From positions 1 through 35,812 of the forward strand of contig NZ_WJBG01000135.1 of NCBI RefSeq assembly GCF_009709555.1: a stretch of DNA of 35,812 bases, given 5' to 3'. Positions 8,325-16,522 of this stretch are shown here, piece after piece. The position numbers and the translations under genes are program-made. This stretch comes from Streptomyces blattellae (GTDB taxonomy: Bacteria; Actinomycetota; Actinomycetes; Streptomycetales; Streptomycetaceae). The notes below the pieces were generated by a model. The model was not told where the DNA came from. It ran no database searches and saw nothing but the letters and a program-made list of their open reading frames with translations. Positions within the stretch are counted from its first letter, which is position 1. The number at the start of each line of letters is the position of its first letter.

Positions 8325-9116
8325 TTAGGGCTTCCTGCCGATGCCGCCGAAGTGGGTGACCTCGGCGGTGTCGCCGTCAGCGGCGTCGGGGCGCCAGCGG
8401 GAACAGGTGACGACGCCGGGCTCCAGGAGTTCGACGTCCTCGAAGAACCGGAGGAGTTCGGCGCGGCTGCGCAGCGTCATCGGGGCGGTCCCCTGCCCGT
8501 TCCAGTACTCCACCGCCTTGGTCATCGCCTCGCCGTCGACCTCGGTGGTGGGGTGGGAGACCACCAGATAGCTGCCGGAGGGTACGGCGTCCAGCAGGCG
8601 GCGCACGACGGAGACGGCCTCGTCGGTGCGCATCACGAAGTTCAGTATGCCCAGCATGGTGATCGCGACGGGACGGCTGAGGTCCAGCGTCTCGGCGGCG
8701 TCCCGCAGGATCGCCTCGGGGTCGTGCACATCGCCCTCGATGAAGACCGCGGCCCCCTCCGGCGCGCTGTCGAGCAGTGCGTGGGCGTGGGCGAAGACCA
8801 GCGGGTCGTTGTCCACGCAGACGATCCGGCAGGACGGATCCACCCGCTGGGCGATCTCGTGGGTGTTGTCGGTGGTGGGCAGCCCGGTCCCGATGTCCAG
8901 GAACTGCCGGACGCCCGCCTCCTCGGCGAGGTACCGCACAGAACGCGCCAGGAACCGCCGGTCCGCGACGGCCGACCGCGGCAGCGCCGGCACGAGCGAA
9001 AGGATCCGGTCGCCGACCTCGGCGTCCACGGGGTAGTGACCCATGCCGCCGAGCCAGTAGTTCCAGATCCGCGCCGCGTGCGACACGTCGGTGCGGAATC
9101 GCGAGGAGCCAATCAT
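8325..9116 (-). CDS. SAM-dependent methyltransferase (DUF574/PF04672 type)
   Basis: 263 residues, the normal size for this actinobacterial family. It opens with SHAARIWNYWLGG, typical of the family. The SAM-binding site is FLDIGTGLPTTDNTHE (motif I), with CVDNDPLVFAHA forming the acidic end of strand 2. GDVHDPEAIL, VAITMLGILNF and SYLVVSHPTTE follow. The product of methylation is not known for this widely duplicated family. A 159-base gap separates it from the downstream Csp-type gene, so co-transcription is possible but not shown. Confidence 0.88.
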   Translation of the reverse strand: MIGSSRFRTDVSHAARIWNYWLGGMGHYPVDAEVGDRILSLVPALPRSAVADRRFLARSVRYLAEEAGVRQFLDIGTGLPTTDNTHEIAQRVDPSCRIVCVDNDPLVFAHAHALLDSAPEGAAVFIEGDVHDPEAILRDAAETLDLSRPVAITMLGILNFVMRTDEAVSVVRRLLDAVPSGSYLVVSHPTTEVDGEAMTKAVEYWNGQGTAPMTLRSRAELLRFFEDVELLEPGVVTCSRWRPDAADGDTAEVTHFGGIGRKP

Positions 9117-9187
9117 GCGACCAACTTAAGGCCGAAAACACACCCATGGGGGCACGTCCCGAGGTTTGGTGCGATTCGCGTTCGACG

Positions 9188-10795
9188 TCACCAGGTGAAC
9201 CCCGGGTTCACATGCATACAGGCGTCGTCGTCCGCGCCGTTGAGGGCCTTGGCCGAGTCCGGGGTGGTGTTGTCGGGCTTGTCGGTCTTCGGCGCCTGGT
9301 AGGCCGTACCCTCGCGCCAGTCCGCGCCCACGACGAGCGTGACGCCGGAGACCTCCGTCGACTGCTTGACCGAACTCGCGGGGATCCCCAGGGACTCGGC
9401 GACGGCGCGGGCGTCGCCCTCCAGGTCGGCGCTCGGGTAGCGGACGAGTGTCGTGGCCTCGCTTCCGGCGGCGCCCGGGTCGGCGATCGCCTCGTCGAAG
9501 CCCTTGCCGACGAGCAGGCCGGCCACGTCGCTCGCGCGGCCGGTCAGCGGGGCGAGGGTGTCGGTCCCGGTGCTGTTCTGGACCAGGACCGGGATCTCGG
9601 AGTCGGGGGCCGCCGGGTCGGCGGACTCCTTCTCGGTCGCCGCATCTTCCTCGGCGGCTTTTCCGGTCGTCTTCTCCGCGTCCTTGCCGTCCAGCGCGAT
9701 GTCCTCGCGCACCAGCCGGAAGAGCTGCTCGGCGTCCTCGGTGGGCTCCACGCGGGCGCCCACGTACCGGTTCGGCATCGTGGTCATGGTGATGCGTTTC
9801 GGCTCGACCTTGCGCATCTCGTTGCTGAGGTCGTAGAGCGCCTTGACGGTACCCAGGCCCGGGTCGACGGTGAGGGCCTCGGTGGCCTCCTCGGCCAGCT
9901 TGCGCAGCTTGTTCGGGCTGCTCAGGGTGGCGTTGGCGCGCAGCTCGCGGACCATCGAGTTCATGTACATCTGCTGGGCCTCGGCCCGGGCGAGGTCGCT
10001 GCCGTCCTCGAAGCCGTAGCGGGTGCGCAGCCACTGCAGGGCCTGCTCGCCCTTGATGGCGGTGGTGCCCTTCTCCAGTCTCAGCCCGGAGCCGTGGCCC
10101 TGGCTGTCGCGCGAGTAGATGTTGGCGTCCACGCAGACCGGGACGCCGCCTATGGCGTCCGCCATCGACACCACGCCCGCGAAGTCGACCATCATGAAGT
10201 GGTCGATGCGGATGCCGGTGAGTTCCTGCCAGGTGGCCACCGTGCAGCCGGGACCGCCGTGGCCGAGGCTCTGGTTGGTCATCACCCGGCCGTCGCTCGC
10301 CTCGTACACCTCACCGTCGTCGGGGTCGGTGCACTTGGGGATCTGGACGAGGGTGTCGCGCGGCATGCTGACGACCGACATGTTGGTGCGGTCGGCGGAC
10401 AGGTGGACCAGCATCTGCACATCGGCCAGCGGGGTCGAGCCGAAGGTCTCCCGGGCGCCGCCGAGCTTCTGGTTCTCCTCGGTGTCCCGCGCGTCGGAGC
10501 CGATGAGCAGGATGTTCAGCGGGGTCTGGCCCGCGGCGTTCGGCGTCGGCTCGGCGAGCTTGTTGTCGCCCAGGTTGAGCTGGTCCTGCTCGATGTTGCC
10601 GTTCAGGTGCCGGTAGTAGAGGTAGCCGGCGGCGGAGACGCCGAGTATGAGCACCGCCAGGGTCATCGCCGACCAGCGCAGCACCCGTCGCGCCTGCCCC
10701 GGCCGGCGTGTGCCGTGCCGGCTGTCGCCCGCCGCGTCCCGCTCGCCGCCCCCCTCGGCGGCCGGCACGGCCTCCCGTACACCGTTCTGCGTCAA
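9188..10795 (-). CDS. LCP family protein with LytR_C domain (copy C)
   Basis: I chose TTG 10795 because GGAGGG lies seven bases upstream on the minus strand, giving 535 residues (MTQNGVREAV...). An ATG at 10864 would add 23 residues but has no ribosome binding site. One transmembrane helix at about 41-61 precedes the LCP domain with IGSDARD (D101), SMPRDT (R146), GIRIDHFMMVDF and GEQALQWLRTRY. A Lys/Glu/Ala-rich linker leads to LytR_C (IPVLVQNSTGTDTL onward). The tail ends with CMHVNPGFTW, unlike its neighbours. It is the last of four same-strand LCP genes, 100 bases after copy D. Its LCP domain diverges clearly from copies D and E (SDARD instead of TDKRT). Confidence 0.91.
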   Translation of the reverse strand: MTQNGVREAVPAAEGGGERDAAGDSRHGTRRPGQARRVLRWSAMTLAVLILGVSAAGYLYYRHLNGNIEQDQLNLGDNKLAEPTPNAAGQTPLNILLIGSDARDTEENQKLGGARETFGSTPLADVQMLVHLSADRTNMSVVSMPRDTLVQIPKCTDPDDGEVYEASDGRVMTNQSLGHGGPGCTVATWQELTGIRIDHFMMVDFAGVVSMADAIGGVPVCVDANIYSRDSQGHGSGLRLEKGTTAIKGEQALQWLRTRYGFEDGSDLARAEAQQMYMNSMVRELRANATLSSPNKLRKLAEEATEALTVDPGLGTVKALYDLSNEMRKVEPKRITMTTMPNRYVGARVEPTEDAEQLFRLVREDIALDGKDAEKTTGKAAEEDAATEKESADPAAPDSEIPVLVQNSTGTDTLAPLTGRASDVAGLLVGKGFDEAIADPGAAGSEATTLVRYPSADLEGDARAVAESLGIPASSVKQSTEVSGVTLVVGADWREGTAYQAPKTDKPDNTTPDSAKALNGADDDACMHVNPGFTW

Positions 10796-10895
10796 CTGCC
10801 CGCCCTCCCCACCCCTTGCGCCCACCGGCTCCACACAGAGGCCCGCCGTCTGTCCTGGAGACATGCGACGGGCCCGTGAGGTTGCCTCTCAAGCC

Positions 10896-12629
10896 TCAAC
10901 TGGCGCACTGGACCTTGTCGGCCGTGGACTTCTCCACGTCCGGCGTCGCCGCCGAGGCGGCGTTGAGCTTCACGCCCGCGCCCTTGAAGTCCTTGCCGAG
11001 GGTGAGGGTCATCGTCGGCAGGCCCTGGGCGTTGTTCACGCTCTCGCCCGGTGTCATCGCGGAACCGGACAGACCCATGATGTCGGCGAGCCGACGCGCC
11101 TGGTCCGCCTGGTCGGGGGCGTACTCCAGCGTGGTTTTCGCCTGCGTCGCCTCGGCGTTGCCCGCGTTCTCCGACTTCAGTACGCCCGCCTCGGTCTGCA
11201 GGTAGGCCAGCTGCCCCTGGGCGCTGCCGGAGGCGGCGCCGCCGTTGAGGATCCGCACCCGTACCTCGGAGGCGTCGGCCTTGGTGCCCTTCAGCCGGGC
11301 GGCGACCGCGGCCTTCTCCTTCTTCTCCTGGGCCTTGACCTCGGTGAACGAGATGTCGCTCGTGATCATGTCGAAGACCTGGGGGGCCCTCGACTCGTCG
11401 ACCACCACCGTCGCCTTGACCACCTCGGCGGGGTTGTCGATCACCGGGATCGTGGTGAAGGTGATGTTCTTCGTCGGCACCTTCCGCAGTTCCAGGGCGA
11501 TGTCCGTGAGCGTGTTGACGTTGCCGATCGGCTCGTCCACGGTCAGCGCCTTGGTGGCGGCCTCGGCCAGCTTCAGCAGCTTGGTGGGGCTGGTCAGGGT
11601 GTCGCCGGAGGCCATCTTGCGCATCAGCGAGCCCAGGAACTGCTGCTGCACCTTGATGCGGTCGAGGTCGCCGCTGTTGCCGAAGCTCTTGCGGGTGCGC
11701 AGGAAGGCCAGGGCCTGTTCGCCCTCGACCGTCGACGTGCCCGCGGGCAGCACCAGCTTCGACTGCTTGTCGTTGATGGCGTTCTCCACACAGACCTCGA
11801 CGCCGTCCACGGCCGTGGTCAGCGTCTTCACCGCGTTGAAGTCGGCCATCATGAAGTGGTCCGGCTTGATGCCGGTGGCCGCCTCCACGGTGCGCATGGT
11901 GCAGCCCGGGTCCCGTCCGCTCTCGCCGAGACTGCGGTTGAAGCGGACGCCCTGCTGGCCCGGGATGACCGTTTCGGTGCCGTCCTCCAGATTGGTCGGG
12001 CAGTCCGGGATGTCGACGATCAGGTCGCGCGGGATGCTCAGCGCGGTCGCGTTCGAGCGGTCCTCGGCGACGTGCAGCAGGATCGTGGTGTCGGCGTGTC
12101 CGACGCTGCCGGCGTCGCCGTAGCTGGTGTTGCCCTCACCGGTCCGCTTGTCGGTGCCGATGATGAGGATGTTGAAGGCCTCGTCCTTGCTGAAGCTGCT
12201 GGCGCCCGCGTCACCGACGTCCGTCGTCGAGACGTTGCCTTCCAGGTGCCTGATGTAGAGGTATCCGGCTCCGGCCGTGGCGAGCAGGATGAACGCCATG
12301 GTGCCGCCGGTCCACAGCACGACCTTCTTCGCCTTCGACTTCTGCTGCTTCCCCGGGCGGCGACCGCGCCGGCCGGGCAGCGGCTCCTCCGGCGGGACCC
12401 CGCGGCGCCTGCGCTGCGGCGGGATGTCGCGGCCGGGGGCCTTGGGAGGTGTCGTACGGCTTCGGGGGGCACCCATGCCCGATCCGGCCGCTGGTCTGCG
12501 CGGCCGGGGAACCGCCGACTGCGGAGCGGAAGGGCCCAGTCGCAGTTCGTATTCGCCGGTGTTCGGATTGAGTACCCACTGGTCTGCGGGATCGATGTCG
12601 TCCCCCCGCCCACGGCCTTGCGCGTCCAC
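10896..12629 (-). CDS. LCP family protein with LytR_C domain (copy D, duplicate of copy E)
   Basis: 577 residues from GTG 12629, with GGAGG 12 bases upstream, the same arrangement as copy E. The N-terminus has the motif DPADQWVLNPNTGEYEL (13-29), followed by a Pro/Arg/Lys-rich cytosolic region. A transmembrane helix lies at about 105-126. The LCP domain shows IIGTDKRTGEG, SIPRDLIVDIPDC, DHFMMADFNAVKT and GEQALAFLRTRKS. LytR_C is VRVRILNGGAASGSA through the C-terminus, ending CAS. It is closely similar to copy E along its whole length, including the upstream region. The function is attachment of an envelope glycopolymer to peptidoglycan by family; whether D and E share one substrate is open. 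Confidence 0.92.
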   Translation of the reverse strand: MDAQGRGRGDDIDPADQWVLNPNTGEYELRLGPSAPQSAVPRPRRPAAGSGMGAPRSRTTPPKAPGRDIPPQRRRRGVPPEEPLPGRRGRRPGKQQKSKAKKVVLWTGGTMAFILLATAGAGYLYIRHLEGNVSTTDVGDAGASSFSKDEAFNILIIGTDKRTGEGNTSYGDAGSVGHADTTILLHVAEDRSNATALSIPRDLIVDIPDCPTNLEDGTETVIPGQQGVRFNRSLGESGRDPGCTMRTVEAATGIKPDHFMMADFNAVKTLTTAVDGVEVCVENAINDKQSKLVLPAGTSTVEGEQALAFLRTRKSFGNSGDLDRIKVQQQFLGSLMRKMASGDTLTSPTKLLKLAEAATKALTVDEPIGNVNTLTDIALELRKVPTKNITFTTIPVIDNPAEVVKATVVVDESRAPQVFDMITSDISFTEVKAQEKKEKAAVAARLKGTKADASEVRVRILNGGAASGSAQGQLAYLQTEAGVLKSENAGNAEATQAKTTLEYAPDQADQARRLADIMGLSGSAMTPGESVNNAQGLPTMTLTLGKDFKGAGVKLNAASAATPDVEKSTADKVQCAS

Positions 12630-12743
12630 GGTTGTCCGAAACCTCCGTCAGGGCCACACGGCGCTCTCCCCCCGGAAAGCGCACGGGTGTTGGTGAACAC
12701 GGTGCTCGACCCCAGGACAGATTTCGTGGCCGGGATCACTGAA

Positions 12744-12796
12744 TCGCTCACACTATCCGCCCAGTTGGGCATCGAGCGACGCGGTGACAAACTCCA
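12744..12796 (-). promoter_or_regulatory. candidate promoter of LCP copy D (conserved with copy E)
   Basis: On the minus strand TAGTGT (12755-12750) fits a Streptomyces -10 box and lies 126 bases before the GTG. The surrounding 53 bases, including GTCACCG and GTCGCTCGA blocks, are conserved at the same distance upstream of copy E. The -35 position reads CGCTCG in both, not TTGACA, so the sigma factor is unclear. Confidence 0.5.
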
Positions 12797-12926
12797 CGAC
12801 CCCTACAATCGGTCATTCCACCCCATTTCCCTGAAAGTCAGTTCCCTGTCCTGGTGTGCGAGTCCCCTCCCGTGTCTTGAGTACGTACGTGTGGCACGCC
12901 GCGTTCGACCGCTTCGACACGTCGTG

Positions 12927-12966
12927 CCGGTGTCACGGCCGCCGCCCGCGACGACCGTGACACCGG
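12927..12966. repeat. perfect 12-bp inverted repeat, 16-base loop
   Basis: CCGGTGTCACGG (12927-12938) and CCGTGACACCGG (12955-12966). It lies about 100 bases past the stop of LCP copy E and about 170 bases upstream of the copy D promoter. It could be a terminator for copy E or an operator; there is no U-tract. Confidence 0.7.
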
Positions 12967-13067
12967 GGGCATCGGTCGGCTTCCTCATCGAACTCGGCGG
13001 AATACACAGGGACTTGGCGGCAACCCGGGCGAACGGAGACCGGGGGGCGGCGGCCCGCCAGGTCACC

Positions 13068-14807
13068 TCACTTGGCGCATTCGACCTTGTCGGCCGTGGA
13101 CTTCTGCACGCCCTCCGGCGTCGACCCCGAGGAGGAGTTGAGTTTCACCCCGGCTCCCTTGAAGTCCTCGCCGAGGGTGAGCGTCATCGTCGGCAGGCCC
13201 TGGGAGTTCGCCACGCTTTCGCCCGGCTTCATGGCGGAACCGGACAGGCCCATGATGTCGGCGAGCCTGCGGGCCTCGTCGGCCTGGTCGGGGGCGTACT
13301 CAAGAGTCGTCTTCGCCTGGGTGGCGTCGGCGTTCCCGGCGTTCTCCGACTTCAGTACGCCCGCCTCGTTCTGCAGGTACTCCAGCTCCGCCTGGGCGCT
13401 GCCGGACTCGGCACCGCCGTTGAGGACCCGCACCCGTACCTCGGAGGCGTCGGCCTTGGTGCCCTTCAGCCGGGCGGCGATCGCGGCTTTCTCCTTCTTC
13501 TCCTGCGCCTTGACCTCCGTGAACGACACATCGTTCTTGATCATGTCGAAGACCTCGGGCGCCGTCGTCTCGTTGACCACGACCGTCGTCTTCACCGTCT
13601 CGGCCGGGTTGTCGATCACCGGCACCGTGGTGAAGGTCAGGTTCTTGGTGTTGAGCTTGCCCAGCTCCAGACCGAGATTCGTGAGCTTGCTGATGCTGTC
13701 CAGCTGGGAGTCGACGGTCAGTGCCTCGGTGGCCGCCTCGGCCAGCCTGATCATCTTCGACGGGTTGGTGAGCGTGTCGTTGGACTTCAGCTTGCGCATC
13801 AGCGAGCTGAGGAACTGCTGCTGCAGCTCGATCCGGCTCAGGTCGCCGCCGTAGCCCACAGAGTGCCGGGTGCGTACGAAGGCGAGCGCCTGCTCGCCCT
13901 CGATCGTGTGCGTGCCCGCGGACAGCTTCAGCTTGGAGTCCGGGTCGTCGATGTCCTTGGCCAGGCACACCTCGACGCCGCCCACCGCGGACGACAGCGT
14001 CTTGACCGCGTTGAAGTCGGCGACCACGAAGTTGTCGGGCGTGATCCCGGTCAGCTCGGTGACGGTCCGCGCGGTGCAGCTGGGCGTACGGCCGTCCTGC
14101 CCGAGGCTGGTGTTGAAACGGACGCCCTCGGTGCCCGGGATGGTCTTGGTGGTGCCGTCCTCCTGCGCGGTCGGGCAGTCCGGGATGTCGACGATCAGGT
14201 CGCGCGGGATGCTCAGCGCGGTCGCGTTGCTGCGGTCCTTGGAGACGTGCAGCAGGATCGTGGTGTCGGCGTGTCCGACGCTGCCGGCGTCGCCGTAGCT
14301 GGTGTTGCCCGCGCCGGTGCGCTTGTCGGTGCCGATCACCAGGATGTTGATCGCCTTGTCCTTGCTGAAACCGCCGGTGCTCGCGCCGTCGTCGGAGACG
14401 GATGTGATGTTGCCGTTGAGGTGCCGGATGTAGAGATATCCGGCACCCGCCGCGGCCAGCACCACGAGCGCCATGGTGCCGCCGGTCCACATCAGGACCT
14501 TCTTCGCCTTCGACTTCTGCCGCTTCGCCGGGCGGTGACCGCGCCGGCCGGGCAGCGGCGCCTCCTCGGGCGGGGCCCCACGGCGCCTGCGCTGCGGCGG
14601 GACCGTGCGGCCGGGGGCCTCGGGAGACGTGGTACGGCTTCGGGGAGTACGCGCTCCATCGTCGGGGGACGGTCTGCGCGGGCGGGGAACCGCCGACTGC
14701 GGTGTGGAAGGAGTCAGTCGCAGTTCGTATTCACCGGTGTTCGGATTGAGTACCCACTGGTCTGCGGGATCGACATCATCCGCTCGTCCTCGGCCTTGCG
14801 CGTCCAC
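13068..14807 (-). CDS. LCP family protein with LytR_C domain (copy E, duplicate of copy D)
   Basis: 579 residues from GTG 14807. A longer frame to 14912 exists, but alignment with copy D, including the shared GGAGG 12 bases upstream, places the start here. It has the same architecture as copy D: DPADQWVLNPNTGEYEL at the N-terminus, a basic Pro-rich cytosolic stretch, one transmembrane helix near 105-127, then the LCP domain with VIGTDKRTGAG, SIPRDLIVDIPDC, VVADFNAVKT and GEQALAFVRTRHS. The LytR_C domain VRVRVLNGGAESGSA ends in CAK. The last 160 residues are almost the same as in copy D, while the polymer-binding half differs more. This fits a duplicate that kept the shared C-terminal part and drifted in the catalytic groove. 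Confidence 0.92.
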   Translation of the reverse strand: MDAQGRGRADDVDPADQWVLNPNTGEYELRLTPSTPQSAVPRPRRPSPDDGARTPRSRTTSPEAPGRTVPPQRRRRGAPPEEAPLPGRRGHRPAKRQKSKAKKVLMWTGGTMALVVLAAAGAGYLYIRHLNGNITSVSDDGASTGGFSKDKAINILVIGTDKRTGAGNTSYGDAGSVGHADTTILLHVSKDRSNATALSIPRDLIVDIPDCPTAQEDGTTKTIPGTEGVRFNTSLGQDGRTPSCTARTVTELTGITPDNFVVADFNAVKTLSSAVGGVEVCLAKDIDDPDSKLKLSAGTHTIEGEQALAFVRTRHSVGYGGDLSRIELQQQFLSSLMRKLKSNDTLTNPSKMIRLAEAATEALTVDSQLDSISKLTNLGLELGKLNTKNLTFTTVPVIDNPAETVKTTVVVNETTAPEVFDMIKNDVSFTEVKAQEKKEKAAIAARLKGTKADASEVRVRVLNGGAESGSAQAELEYLQNEAGVLKSENAGNADATQAKTTLEYAPDQADEARRLADIMGLSGSAMKPGESVANSQGLPTMTLTLGEDFKGAGVKLNSSSGSTPEGVQKSTADKVECAK

Positions 14808-14921
14808 GGTTGTCCGAATCCTCCGTCGGGGCACGCGGCGCCTTCCCCCAACAGGCGCTCGGGTCTCGTACAAGCGGTGCGCCAACCCGGGACTGCAAAG
14901 CTCGCGGTCCAACGCACCGAA

Positions 14922-14975
14922 GCGCTCACACTAACCGCCCGGATCGGCGTCGAGCGACGCCGGTGACACATTCCA
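14922..14975 (-). promoter_or_regulatory. candidate promoter of LCP copy E (conserved with copy D)
   Basis: Minus-strand TAGTGT (14933-14928) lies 126 bases before the GTG, exactly as in copy D, within a closely matching 54-base block. The leader between them has diverged more than the promoter block. Confidence 0.5.
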
Positions 14976-15038
14976 CGCGCCGACAACCGGGCAATCCGCC
15001 CATTTCTTTGAAAGCTGTTGGAACGCTTTGCGTTCGCT

Positions 15039-16262
15039 TTATTCACAGGTGTCTTCGTCGGCGGTGGTCCCGCTGAAGGTGGGTGCGGGCGAATCGGCGG
15101 CGTCGGGCTCGTCGGGTCGTCGTGCGGCGGACTTTCCGTCGCCCGGACCATGCAAGGAGTTATCGTCGTACGGGCCTTCGCGGCCTTTTGTGGTGGAATC
15201 CTGCGGAACTTCCGCGGCGACCGCCACCGGCGTGTCCGTGCGCAGCCGCTCGAACAGTCTCTCCGCCTCGGGCTCCACCAACTGGTCTCGATTGGCGTTG
15301 TAGACATACGACTCCCGCGGAACGGTCAGGAATTGCACACGTTCGGTGGGGATGTCGCGCACTCCGCGTACGAGATCGTACAAACCGCGCAGACTGGCCA
15401 GTCCCGGGTCGGTGGTGAGCGACGAGGTGGCGGCGTCCAGCACGGGATAGAGCTTCACCGGATTCAGCAGGACGTCATTGCTCCGCACCTTGCTCACCAG
15501 CGCACCGAGAAATCGCTGCTGACGGTCCATGCGATCGGTGTCGCTGCCATTGCCGAGGGACTTGCGGGCGCGGACGTACCCGAGGGCCTGCTCGCCGTCG
15601 AGCGTCACCTTGCCGGCGGGGAGCCGGAGTTTGGCGGCCTTGTCGCGAATGGGCTCCTTCAGGCAGATCTCCACCCCGTCGACGGCGTCGACCATTTCCT
15701 TGAACCCGTTGAAGTCGACGACCATGTGGTGGTCGATCCGAATGCCCGTCAGTTTCTCGACGGTTCGGATGGTGCAGGCCGAACCGCCGCTCTGAAAGGC
15801 GTAGTTGAACATCGCGAACATGGGCTCGGTCCGGGTGCCGTCCCGCCGCAGACAGGCGGGTACGTCGACCATCAGATCGCGGGGGAGCGAGACGGCGGTG
15901 GCGCTGTCCCGCCCGGCGGACAGATGCAGCAGGATGGCGGTGTCGGACCGCTCGGTCCCGGAGTCCTGCCCGTACCGCGAGTTCCCGTCCCCGGCCCGCG
16001 AGTCGGACCCGATGAGCAGCAGGTTCGTCGCGCCCTTGACCAGGGCTGTGGGCCGCTCCTTCTCGTACCGCGCCAGCTCGGCCGCGGCCGCCCGGTCCGG
16101 CGTGATGTTCGCGTCGAGCTTCACATAGACGGCCCACACGCCCCCGCCGACGGCCAGCATCAGCGCCCCGAGCCCGAGGGCGGTGCCGCGCATCCAACGC
16201 CGTCGGCGCCGCCGTATCAGACCGCGCCCGGTGGCCGACGCCCCCACTGCGGTGTCGCTCAC
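15039..16262 (-). CDS. LCP family protein without LytR_C domain (copy F)
   Basis: 407 residues from GTG 16262, chosen because AGGGGTGGA lies a few bases upstream; the in-frame ATG at 16280 lacks a binding site. An Arg-rich cytosolic segment (LIRRRRRRWMRG) is followed by one transmembrane helix at about 26-46. The LCP domain has IGSDSRAGDG, SLPRDLMVDVPAC, IDHHMVVDFNGF and GEQALGYVRARKS. After the LCP fold there is only an acidic, low-complexity tail ending DTCE, so the LytR_C domain is absent as in copy B. Base composition of its 3' third is less GC-rich than its neighbours. First of the four-gene minus-strand LCP run; direct repeats (TACGAACG) lie just upstream. Confidence 0.91.
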   Translation of the reverse strand: MSDTAVGASATGRGLIRRRRRRWMRGTALGLGALMLAVGGGVWAVYVKLDANITPDRAAAAELARYEKERPTALVKGATNLLLIGSDSRAGDGNSRYGQDSGTERSDTAILLHLSAGRDSATAVSLPRDLMVDVPACLRRDGTRTEPMFAMFNYAFQSGGSACTIRTVEKLTGIRIDHHMVVDFNGFKEMVDAVDGVEICLKEPIRDKAAKLRLPAGKVTLDGEQALGYVRARKSLGNGSDTDRMDRQQRFLGALVSKVRSNDVLLNPVKLYPVLDAATSSLTTDPGLASLRGLYDLVRGVRDIPTERVQFLTVPRESYVYNANRDQLVEPEAERLFERLRTDTPVAVAAEVPQDSTTKGREGPYDDNSLHGPGDGKSAARRPDEPDAADSPAPTFSGTTADEDTCE

Positions 16263-16483
16263 GTCAGTTCCACCCCTCATGGGTACGAACGCGTACGAAC
16301 GTGTCGTGCGGCTGCTCTTACGACCATGACCCGGGTGGTGGCCGGGGGGTGAGTGGTGCTGGGCCGAATGGGGGACAGGGGGCGCCTGTCCCTTGGGAGG
16401 CGGGCGGCCCCTGTCCTCTCGTCGGTGGCTGGCTTGCGCTGGTGCTCGCTTGCGGGTCGGTGGCCGGCTTACGCCGGTGGACG

Positions 16484-16520
16484 GCTGGGCGGTGGACGGC
16501 TCGCTGGGCGGTGGTCGGCT
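16484..16520. repeat. 19-bp direct repeat in a G-rich gap
   Basis: GCTGGGCGGTGGACGGCT (16484-16501) recurs as GCTGGGCGGTGGTCGGCT (16503-16520). It is part of a degenerate G-rich stretch between 16400 and the stop of the TIGR03089 gene. No gene is seen in 16263-16522. Confidence 0.65.
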
Positions 16521-16522
16521 CG

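Larger units (their letters stand above)
12630..13067. other. 438-bp gap upstream of LCP copy D
   Basis: It holds the copy D leader and promoter (12630-12800), a block resembling the copy E upstream region up to about 12835, and then unique sequence with a perfect 12-bp inverted repeat at 12927-12966. A possible 87-codon frame on the minus strand (12803-13066) overlaps these elements, has no family resemblance, and is not called. Confidence 0.6.

Noticed and set aside
12803..13066. An 87-codon minus-strand frame in the gap before LCP copy D
   Set aside because: It overlaps the promoter region and inverted repeat, and its protein is basic low-complexity sequence without recognisable family.
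13068..14912. Longer LCP copy E starting at 14912
   Set aside because: Alignment with copy D and the shared ribosome binding site place the start at GTG 14807; the extra residues are not conserved and would add a fifth cysteine.
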